Shown: piece after piece, positions 32,199-44,100 of the stretch
Layout: the number at the start of each line of letters is the position of its first letter
Position numbering within the stretch: the stretch's first letter is position 1
Source: Phoronis australis
Taxonomy: Eukaryota; Phoronida; Phoronidae
NCBI GenBank assembly: GCA_002633005.1
Contig: NMRA01000084.1
Span: forward strand, 832,849-896,848
Length of the DNA: 64,000 nucleotides
Direction of reading: 5' to 3'
Translations under genes and position numbers: made by a program
The notes under the pieces: model-generated
Told to the model about the DNA's origin: nothing
Seen by the model: only the letters and a program-made list of their open reading frames with translations
The model's database searches: none

Positions 32199-35100
32199 CT
32201 GTAAGCATGAGTAAAGATGCCAATCAAACATTGTTAGATGCTAATTGACAGTGAAGATAAGTCAGACAGTAATAAAAAGCAGAAACGAAATTGTCTTGAA
32301 TTATTGTGCATCACTAGAAAGTGTTGAACACCCAAGTACAGCGTAGAGACAATGGAGAAATAACCTTAACTGCATGTGTCATTGTTATCATAAACTCTGC
32401 TTTTAGAATTTATTTTAAATGCACTTGGACGCTATCAATGCTACAATGTAACGCCCAAAAGCACTTACCTCCATAAAAGCATTAAACTGGGCTTTCATTT
32501 CAAAATAAGGTCTGTAATGAGAATAAGGAAAGTAATCAACCACCTGTGCTTGTACAGGTGTCATTAAGGGTAGATGCAAAGTAACTGAAAAGTGTGTAGA
32601 ATTAGTCGGTGAAATTAGAAAGCCTTTACAATTTAACTCACTGACAGTGAACTTTGAAAGCCTTTTCAATTTTATGATTGACTTCAAACAAACCTGTCAC
32701 TAACTGGATCATGTGACCACGTCTTTTTGGAAAAATTAAGGGTAAAGAAAATGGAACATTCATAACAAAATAACAGTATTAATAAAATAAGCAAATCTCA
32801 TTTGATACTAACGTTCCAAGACGAAATCTCAAAAAACACTATTGCATCTTTTTAAATACAAACCGCTTTTGTTTTAAGCAACTTCAGTAAAAATTCTAAA
32901 AGTCCTATTTTTCATAGCCCTCAAACAAAAGTAAAACTTTTAAAAACAATTTCTAACGGCACTTTTGAAAATGCACACAAAGCAAAATTTCATGTGAATC
33001 TAATTAGCCATTTCTAAAACATGTTCCAAAATTGGCTAAATTTGGACATGTCGCTAGGGTCTCACAAACCCCCTGAATTAACTGGGATGATTGCGACACA
33101 ATACAAACATCGATTTCACAAACAGCCTCCCAAATCCATCCATACATCAAGCCTTATCTAACATACAGCCTCCCAAATCCATCCATACATCAAGCCTTAT
33201 CTAACATACAGCCTCCCAAATCCATCCATACATCAAGCCTTATCTAACATGTGCCAAATTTGATGAATGGATACGCTCCAGCACCAATTTCCAAAATGTT
33301 CCCCTGAATCACAAAGACATTGTGATTAACGCTAACTGCTGCAGTAGAGCACACAGAACGAGTTATCGTGAAAAACATGTTTCAGCAGTAACTACGCAGA
33401 CACAAAAGAGTTCACAAAAAAGTTAACAGAGCATTCCACCTTAAAATTGATGGAAAACAAAAGCCTTGAGCTAGTTTTCACAAAATTTGTTGTAAGACAG
33501 TGTTATATGTGGTCTAGTTTCTTTCAGAGATCAAACCATATATTGAATAAAGCCAGATGGATTGAGACAAAGCCATCAATTTTTCCCAGAAAACTACAGT
33601 TACATCAAGCAGTCAGTCAACAAGGATCACTGGGGGTTCTCTAAGGACAAGTTCATTGCCAGTACCAGTTAGTTCATAAGACAACGACCTTGGAACTTGT
33701 TATCGGCTAAGCCACGAAAGCTAAAAACAGCACGTCCATTCAACACGGAAATTTTTCCACTCCCATATGCAACAAACTCAAAGACAGCAGTCAAAAGTTT
33801 AAGTACTTACAAAAGTTGGAGGGAGTGAAGGTTTACAAGATTGCCGATTTGCAACAAATTCCAGCGGATACTCTGACTAAATGCAGCATTAAAATAAAAA
33901 CAAACAATTGCCAAAGCATGCATGTGAACAAAAAATAATGGCTCATAAAATAAAACGAGCAATGAAATACTAAAATTCAACTATGAGAGGAGCCAATGCA
34001 CACTCAAGCCTGGGATGACATTTCAGCCACACTAGAAGGTCTAGTAAAGTGGTTGGTGCAGTTAAGCTCAGGAATTGAAACTACCAGAGTGTTACTTGAA
34101 ATGAAGTCAGCTGACAGCAGTTAAGAGGCCTTAAAGTCTACTTAGCAAGGTGACTCGTGCAAAAGTAAAACGATAACTGAAAAACATATCATGAGAAAAT
34201 ACACGCTTCTTCAGTTTAAAAAAGGCAACTACCCGATTAATCTGTGCACTGAGATGTGTGATGAAAACTATTTACAGAACTGCGAAAAGGCCAGTGAACT
34301 ACAGTGCTCCTGACTAAGAAATCAACACGACCTCTCCCACAGGTGAGGCTAACGAGATCTACCTACCTGGACTTGTTGATGGCCCTTCTCAGGTAACGGT
34401 GCAACTCCTTAACCCTTTGCTCTGCTTCGTTGAAGCTCAGTGTGGTCCCTTGGTGTTCCTGTTCACAAGCCAGTCGCTCTGTCTCCGCCTCATTCACCTG
34501 TGATGAGAGAGATGGTATTGTAGTCAAGTCAACTGTGCAGCATATGTTTGTATTCAATGCCAAGCCTGTATCTGAGTATGTTCAAGAGTCTCCTGGATAT
34601 GCCACTATGATTTTGGTAAAATAGATTTCGCAAACCCTATAGCTCATAGACAAGACCCCAACAAATTTTGCTAAAAATCTACCAATCTATAGGAGCCATT
34701 TAACAAATCGAGATTGTTAATGTAAACTTCAGGGGCCTGTTCCACTAAAATGATTTACAAAAAGTTTTGATTGTAAATCGGATAATACACTTCTCATAAC
34801 TTAAGCTAATACTTCGCTAGTTGTACGGTTTGGTTGAAAGCTGCTGCCTATATTAAACTTATTATCAGGCCAAGAAAAAAAATTAAATAAGCAGGAATAA
34901 TATTCGCAATTTTTTAACAGCGATATTTTAGAAGTACATTTTATTTTCACACATTGTGTGTACCTGAATACCTTCGAGTAAAATAAAAATAGTGTACTCA
35001 ATGATTTTTGTCGCTGAGCACGGAAAATAAAACAAAAGTACTGTGGTCAACTCTCGAATGCTAAACAGCGTAAAACAGAAAGCAATACAATTAGATCCAA

Positions 35101-38100
35101 AACAGACTTAAAATCATCTGGTAAGTAAGACAAATGAGCCAAGCAGTCAAGTGTTTGATGCTACTGGGAATTTAATACTTACTTTAATGGTGGCATGGTT
35201 CAACATCTCTTGCCAGGCCATGTCAAATGGCTGACCTTTGGCCTGGTAACCCTGTTCCGCAAGGTCAACCATCTCCCGCGCGGCATTTTGCATGCTGATA
35301 GCACGTTCATACTTCAGAGCAACTTTCTGTGTCTCTTGTTGAAGCTGGAAAAGAAAACTATCAGGTATCAGTATCATCCTGAGTATCAAAGTGTACAATA
35401 ATAATAACTATGTAAGGCAGTACACTGATTGCTGGTATCAGTATCACCCTGAGTACCAAAATGTACAATAATAGCTATGTAAGGCAGTCCACCGATTCTT
35501 GGCATAAGTATCACCTTGAGGAGTACCATAGTGTACAATAATAGCTATGTAACGCAGTACACCAATTCCTGGCATCAGTATAACCCTGAGTACCAAAGAG
35601 TACAAAAATAACTATGTAAGGCAGTCCACCGAATCCTTGCATCAGTATCACCAACGTGTACAATAGTAACCAAGTACTGAAACTAAAAGTACTCGGCGTC
35701 TCAATTGATACCTTGAAAATTGCAAATGCAACTAACTCATTATTTCCATGCTTTTTACAACAGTTATTCAGAAAATGAAACGAAGACGTTGAACTCAAGT
35801 TTTCAACAACTGTTAAGACTGTTTGTTTACGCTGCGGTCACTGCCTCGTTTTGAAGTATAACAAATGTGTTTTATGCAGTCATGTTTCTAAGGGGGGATC
35901 AACAATTAGTCGGACTTCAAAACCACTTGCTCAGACTTCAAAACTAGCTGGGTGGACTACAAAACCAGATGACCAGTGTTTTAACTTGGTGATCAGACCT
36001 CAAAACAGGTTAGCTGGTACCTCAAAACCAGATCTGCACCCAAAAACTGGTTGGCTGGACATAAACGGGTTGGCCGGTGCTCAAACACAATGGCTGAACC
36101 AATTGCTGATTTTGAACAAAGAAACAAATGGGTACGAAAAATAAACACTAAATGTCACTAAAATCCTTCGAGACATTCAAAGTGAGTCTCTGAGGAAGTC
36201 CAGCCATCATGTTTGACCACCGGCCAACTAGTTATAGCACTGGTCATCGTATTTTGGGTCCAGCCAACTAGTTTCTTGGGTGAGGCCATTGTGTCCAGAC
36301 ATCAAGTTTGATCACAGGCCATTTGGTTTTGCAGTCCAGCCAACTGGTTTCGAAGTCTGGGCACATGGTTTTGAAGTGCGACCAATTCTTGATTCCCCCT
36401 TGTGTTTTCGAAGACCAAACATTAAGATACTAAAATACACAGTGAAGTTGCTATTCTCATAACATACCTCCATAGCAACTTTCCTAGCCTCGTAGTAAGG
36501 CCGGGCCTTCTCAATACAAGACCCTAACTTCTTAGACAATACTTGTAGCTTCTGAGTGGTGTCGGTCAATGTTTGCCGAAAAGCAGACCTCGCCTCCTAA
36601 ACATACAAGAATGGAAAGAACAGTAAGTCGTGCAATGTAAACCTTGACTAAGCAACACAAGACCAAAAAGACTTAGCTAAGAACCACCACAGTATGAACA
36701 AACTATATTACATGACAAATTACAAACACAAAACAACAACACGAAAAAATTAAAAAAACAGCAACTCTGCATTAATTAAATAACAAGAAATCATATTTAC
36801 AGGTATAAAAGTCACATATTCCATTTTACACTTTTTCACATAGAAAATAAATCTGAAACTAAATAAGGCGATCCAGATCCTCCCAAGGATACTATTGTTT
36901 CACGAAATGTAGAATATAAATAGTTAAATAAAACAACAAGAATAGATCAACTGAAATTTTCGGATGTAATAACGTCCTTTGTCAACTGAAACAGAAATAA
37001 AGTAAAATCAAACACTATATGACAATTGACATTTTGATTTTACTTTATTTCTGTTTCTGTTGACAAAGGACGTTATTACATCCGAAAATTTCAGTTGATC
37101 CATTCTTGTTATTTTATTTACCTATTTATATCCTACACTTTTTCAAAAATGCTTAGTAGGAAAAATATAATGTGCAGCAACATGAGTAAAGCCCTGACAC
37201 CATGATTTTACATCACTAGTTACTGTAATGATGTAGATCAAGCTAAAGTAGCTCTTCATTTTTGCTAAGATGTTTACAGTTTACTATCTTTGGGTGATAA
37301 TAACTGGTCATGTTCTAAGCATAAAATGAAGTTGGTTTGACTGTAATCACATCTTATCCCACAAACAAGCTAGTTATTAGTGAAAAGCAATAATAAAATA
37401 AACCACATTCAAATACAGTATCTGTGATGATTTACAAACACTGTGACAACTAGCACACACTTATGAAATTCTGTCAAGCTGCATGTAACTCCATTTAAAA
37501 GTAACTTTTAGAAGTCACCACTAGGGGCACTCTGGTCAGCCACATGAGGAGTTTTGGTTGGTCCAATTTTGAACTACGTCAGTTAACGTCTGTCAGTCTA
37601 TGCCACAGCCATATCGATAGTGAAAATTAATGATAACAGAAAATAGGGGATGATATTTTTCACAAACAAACATGTGACTTTGAACAAACAAGCTTTATTG
37701 AAAGTACAGTAATTTTTAACTTATTTAGCACACAATATGGCCGACAAGTGAAATTTTATTTTGTTAAATCTCTCCACAAAAATAAAGATTAAGGACAGTT
37801 TAGTCTATCTCAAGCACCGTTTGCAGTGAGTAGATGTCATAAAACAACAGTTGCTAAAGTTCCCATTATTTGCAAAAGTGGGATCTGCTATTGAAAAATA
37901 GAAAGATTGTCATTTTGACAATTATCTTTGGGCGAAATAAGTGTAGAAATAAGATGAATTATATCCGAAGAATGTTTAGTGCTTTTATAAATCTTATTTT
38001 TAGCGTAAAGCCTATTGTTGGCAACAAGAAAACATTCTTCTAGCCGCTGTTTAAATACGAGGCTTAAATTTACACACTGCAATACGGATTGTGACTGCCT

Positions 38101-41100
38101 AGTAAAAGAGGTATTGGCGTAGGAGCTTCATCAGCCTAGCGTTTTAGCACAGTCGCCGCATTTCATCATCTTAACACACATATCCAAAAGCATTCTAGCC
38201 AATTAGCGATATTTTGCTTGCAGCTATCCAGTTGAAGAAGACTTACATCCAACTCAAGCTCAGATGTGTTGATGTCATTGGATGCCTTGTTTAATTTTTC
38301 TAGCTCAACCTGCAAGAAAGAGCATCACTGTTAATGAATCAGCGGATGCAGTCACTAACACTTGCATGGCTAGAAATTCACAAGGTGGCACTAGTGAAAC
38401 AATGATTCTTCTTCCTGCGGAAATACACGTGCATTTAGGTAGTCATGTGGGACCCTAAACCCAAAAATGCACCCACGAAGACAAATCGCTTCCTACTCTG
38501 GATCTATTACGAGATGTTATGGGTACTGAGTAATCCTAAAAAAACGGCAAAATTTCACTGTAACTTTGGAATACCGTATCTTAGAAATGACTAGACAGAT
38601 TCAAAGGAAACTCTCACACTCGCACATTATGATTAACTAAGCACTGTTCTAAAAATACATTCATGAATTGTTTTTAAAAGGTTCCAGTTTTGTATCTCAG
38701 TGCTATTGAAAACCAGCGTTGGTAGTCACAAATTAAATTAACTGGCGCAGGCTTGTTCCAGTTAGAACTCTGTGCCAAATCTCATTATGTTCCTCCGAGT
38801 GGTTTTGGGATAAAATGGAGATACATAAATAAGCTGACAGACCGCAAACCCACAGGAGGGAACAGTGACAGTAATCAAGTATAATTTTGTGGGCATATGA
38901 TGAAGCTCGATTGGACAATACTTCAAAGTTCAGACATTTTGGATACTCAGTATTCTACAGTGGGTTCTGCAAATTAAATTGTTCATTTTATGGTATGAAA
39001 ACAGTGAGAAAACAGAAAGCTGACTTATATGGCACATGACTACCCAGAACAAGGTGCCCAAGCCAGGCCAATCAGAATGTGGCCAGACATCATCTGCCTC
39101 CTTTGACCTTCCAACAACCTTGCTACATAATAATGCTTATAACAACCCGTTTGTGGCTTCCAACAAAATGGAACTGACTCATCAGCTAGCATCTGGCTGG
39201 TGATATTTTAAACATGCTAGATGGCATGGCAACATGGTGACTAATGATAAAACCATCTGTGGTTTGGAGAACAACAAACACAAAAATGTTGGTCAGCCTA
39301 GCAACATCAACAACACAAAATCAACAATAATTCCAGATAAACTGTGAATAGTCCAACTCTTGAAACCAATGCCATGACCTGGTAAAATATGGTCTAACCA
39401 GTTTCAATCTGAGATGACAACTCTCATGGGAAATAGGTTGGACTTCGCAAACATAGTTTTTATTCAACATACACTCAAGTCAGAATGAGTAATTTAACTG
39501 CTTAATCCCCCCAGCCCATATTTGATAACAGTTTTTGGAGGAACTGTCCCGCTTTTTGAAGCTTTGTCCCACATCCGGCACAGCATGCAGAATGTCCCAC
39601 CTTTTCACACGCGTATATCAATCACATAAAATTTTCGTACTTTTCCACACGGTTTACCCTATTTCCCTGCTCCACTTCACAGGCAAGATCAAGAAGAAAA
39701 CTGTCAAGTTTTTCTGGGTGTTGTAGCGAACGTTTGCCCCTTGGGGTATGGCCTAGACCCAAGTGACCAGCTTTATTATTGTCCAATATTGGTATGTACA
39801 GTAATTCTTATCTACTTCTTTAGCATACAATATGGCCGACAAGTGAAATTCTATGTCAAATTTCTCCACAACATTTGAGATTAAGAAAATGGTATGGTTT
39901 GTACTGCATGGATGTCATAAAACAACTTTTGGTAAATTTACCATCATTTATACAGCAATGTAATCAGCCTTGTAAAAAGAAAAATAACAATTTTGGCAAT
40001 TATTTTGTGCAAGAGAGTTACTGCAACTACTCCTTGTGTAAAATCACTAAACATCTTAAAAACACCTTTATAATAGTTACGAAAGAGGCTAATCATTTTC
40101 GAGCTGTTGATGACCTGCATCAACTACCTTAAATGGCTTGTAATTCACAAGACTTAATCAAGACTTGACAATAACTCATACAGCCAAAACAATTTCAGGT
40201 TTGAATTTCAATTTTGATCTCCAATTCAAAAATAACTTGCTTGAACAACCAGCTCAGTCCAATATTCATGTATCATGTGAACATTGGCACAACAGATTGC
40301 ATATGGCAATGGACATGGACAAGAACCATCAAGCAAAGGGATTGATGGATGAAAAAACAAAAGAAATATACCACGTAACCCAAAGCAAAATTGTCCAAAA
40401 ACCCAAACTCCAATGGAGAAAATCACTGCAGCAACGACTGTTGTCAAACCGTTGGTCATGGTTTTATCAATATGTGTATTTTTTCATGCAAACTCTCTGT
40501 ATTGAAAAACCCAAATAAGGTGTTCTACAAAAACTCGCTGTAATAACAAACCTAACTAAATAAGGTGTCCAACAACTTGGATCGATGTGAGACTCATCCT
40601 GGTGTGTAAACTCCATGAATACACCTGAAATTTCACACCACAGGTAGTTCTGTTAGGCACCTCATCATGAAAGTTATACTACTAATACTAACGACCCGGT
40701 TTTGTTGGGGTCGCTGGTTCGATTCCTGTCACATGAAAGCCCTCCATGCTTCACGCGATGGTAGGTTGTGTTTTTATTATATGCATTGGTCAAAACTATC
40801 CATCACTGGAAATGAACAATAAGAGCAATGCGGAGCATTGAAATGCACCCACAAAACACTACAAACGGTGTACTTCTAGAATTGTATATTTGTATCATGA
40901 AAATGGCCACTAGATGGCACAAAATACGATAAACTCCTTTGAAATCTCTTTAATAGAGAGCTATTTAACGAATTTCGTAAAAATCTCTCAAGGAACTTCA
41001 GAGAAGCAAAGGAAAATGGAAAATAATGAAATTGCCATTAGAGGGCACAGTGTTCGTCGGATCCGTCTGAAAGACGTTGTCGTTTGTTGTTAACTTCATA

Positions 41101-44100
41101 TTACACTTACTAGTGTGGTGGGTTTGAGAGATACAGTTAAGAGTGGTTTGGTTGATAGAGGAGCGGACGCCAAAAACAGACTCAAAAGCAGTAAAAATGG
41201 CCACTAGGTAGCGCAAAATACCTACTAGTAGAAGCCATCCGAGAATGGGAGGATAGCGTCATCTCAATAATAGATGCCAAATTTCATAAAAATCCAATAA
41301 ACAGCTTCAGAGAAACATGTAGGAAAAATGGAAAAAAAATGCCACTAGGGGCCACAGTGTTTGTTGAATCCGTCTGAAAGTCGACGTCGTTCGTTATCAA
41401 CTTCAAATAAATATACTTGCCAGGGCTCGACGCTACTAAAATTACCAGGTCGCATTTTGCGACCTAGCCAAAGTCCCAGGTCACATTTTCAAAATCCAGC
41501 TCGCTTTCGTAAATGCCAGGTGGCAAAATTTTCCCGCCATTTGTATGCGACAAAATTGATTTTTTAGATCATCGAGAAAATCTTTAGATTATGCTCTTAC
41601 CTGCACCTTTAAATACTCACAAATTTTGGATCGCAAAATTGACTTCGTTCATGCAGGTACGGCCTTAGTGTTCTTCACGACCGCCATTGAAGGGCTCTCG
41701 AGCGCAAGGCAAAGTGCCGACGTGAAAGTTGAATCATTGCTCTCTAACTGACATGTGCATTCGAGTAGCTAAATTTGCGATGTGAAAAGGGAGAAAATGC
41801 TCCTTGAAAAAGTATCCGGGATTTTGCTAGGTCTGGCCTGCTACTGGCTGTCATCAAAGTCGTTAACAATTCAAACTAACTCGGTGTGCAAATTCCCTCC
41901 ACTTTTTCTTCGCAGCCCAAATTTTGCAATTTAACTCGACGTTTGAAAAACATCAACCGAAAAAAAATCCGTGAAACGATGCCCTAACCGAATGACTTAT
42001 TTGGATGCGCGGGAACAATTCAGTGCAAATTTCACAACAAAAATGTGGTACTTATAATATGCTGTTTACGTACTCAACAATTAGTTTTCCATGAAATGAA
42101 TAGCTTCCAAATATTTTCCAACTCCTTCCGTACGGGTTTCCATTGGGTAATGGCGAGTTTGCTCCTCAATATCTTCCAAGTACGGGAAAAATAAGGTCAG
42201 TCACAAAACGACACACATATCACTAGTGTTAACTTTCTTTACGAGGTATAAAACAAAGCCAGGATTTGGTTTTTACATATTGTGAAAAAACGTTTTTTGA
42301 AAACTGAAGTTGTTGTGTAAAATGAAATTGCGTGTCAGTTTTAAACCACATGCGGTCGTTTGTAGTGCGCTATGATGGGCGCTACCCTGAATTGTGGGTG
42401 CTTAATTGGAAATTCCCAAAATTTAAGGGTGGACTTTTAATAGATCAGTGAGCGCTTATTATGAAACACTTTAAAGGTAGGGAGTAGGCTTGTGCGTGAG
42501 CATAGTCGCTAACCCGAGTGTTTGCGGTAATAAGACATTAAAATGCTGCAATGGTAAGAAACGTTATAATAATACGATTTTCCATCTAGTAGGGGGTGAC
42601 TTTCTGGATATCGTTGCCACCTACACAGTACCCTTTTTAGCCATCCGGAATGATTTTGTTTTTAACTGCCCGCTTCAGCCGGGACAAGGTTGTTTCTATA
42701 GGAGTCTGAACATTTTACGGCGACGGTGGTTCAGGGAGCGAAAAGTTGCCGGGGGGGTGTATAAAGAGAAGAATGAAAAGTTCGCTAAACACAGTTTCGG
42801 ATCTAGTGCAACTTTAGTTGCAATAGCTGGCTACAGGCATAGAATACAGGATTTACAGAACATCGACCTCGCGAAACATCGAAACAGGAAAATATCATTT
42901 CGGGGTTATAAGGGTCCCAGGGCATCGGGTCTTTTATAACCGCTGGGAATCCGAGTTCATTTTCAAATAAACCGAAGCCAAGTAGGTATACTCTTTCGTT
43001 TAGGACTGTCGCTGTTCTCTTTTAATGTGCAGCTTTGAAGTGGTGCGCACGCGCGAGTTCACACACTTGAATCGCTGGAGTAGGCCTACACTTTACGTTG
43101 GCAACAACGTGTGAAAGACGAATCATATTTCGTGCACGTAGCCCCAGAAACAAGTAAAGGGTTTGAGAATTTCTAACTGAAAGTAAAAACATGATCGTCG
43201 TTTGGCGATTAATAAGGTTGTCATTTTCATTTTGGCGGTCTTATACAATAAAAACGAGAAGCACATCTCTATGTTACGATTTTCAGCCGGGACTGCTTGC
43301 GTGCTAACAACGGTGCCGCAGTGCGATATCAGGGATATTGTCGTGGATATTTGGTACATGTTTTGTGACGTTTTATCACGTGTTATGCAGTGGCCCGAAA
43401 CTTTCTTCGGCGAATCCAGAAATTTGCAAAAGTGACCAATGAAACGCGTCAAAGATCGATTCTGCAAATCCCATGTTCACGCGACTTGCTTACAAGTCAT
43501 CGGAGGGCTGTTCTCGGTTAGTGTTCTTTTGAACATGGATTTGGCAACAACCAAATAACGGTCGGATTAATAAGAGTTGCTTTGTATTAGCCCGGTATCT
43601 GTCGAGAAGTGTAAAAACTCAGCTCGCATTCGTTGGAAATTCCAGGTCGCATTTTGCGACTTGATATGAGCTGACAAAAATCTCAGCTCGCATTTCCAAA
43701 TTTCAGGTCGCAAATGCGACCTGCAGCTCGTTATGTCGAGCCCTGCTTGCTAAATTTAATGAAGATCCTACATAGGGTTTAGGGGATACAGTCATGGGCG
43801 TAAAAAAACAAAACTGCCACTAGGAGGTGCCACAGTAGTTGAGGTAGTCAGAAAATCATGGTCAGCCCTCATCTTCACATTTGGAACATACATGCCAATT
43901 TTCACAATCATCCTTTGAGTGGTGTGGTTGACAGAGGGGCACACGCCAAATAACAGATTCAAACACTGTAACAATGGCCACTTAAGGAGGTGCAAAATAC
44001 CTCGAATGAAACCGAAAACTGGAGGATAGTGTCACCTCACCAATAGATGCTTATCTGCCAAATTTTATGAAAATACATTGAAGAACTTTGAAGATACATC

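Noticed and set aside
40690-40740. B-box-like GGTTCGATTCC, possible tRNA
   Set aside because: No matching A box or cloverleaf; the T-arm pairs poorly. At most a trace of a SINE.
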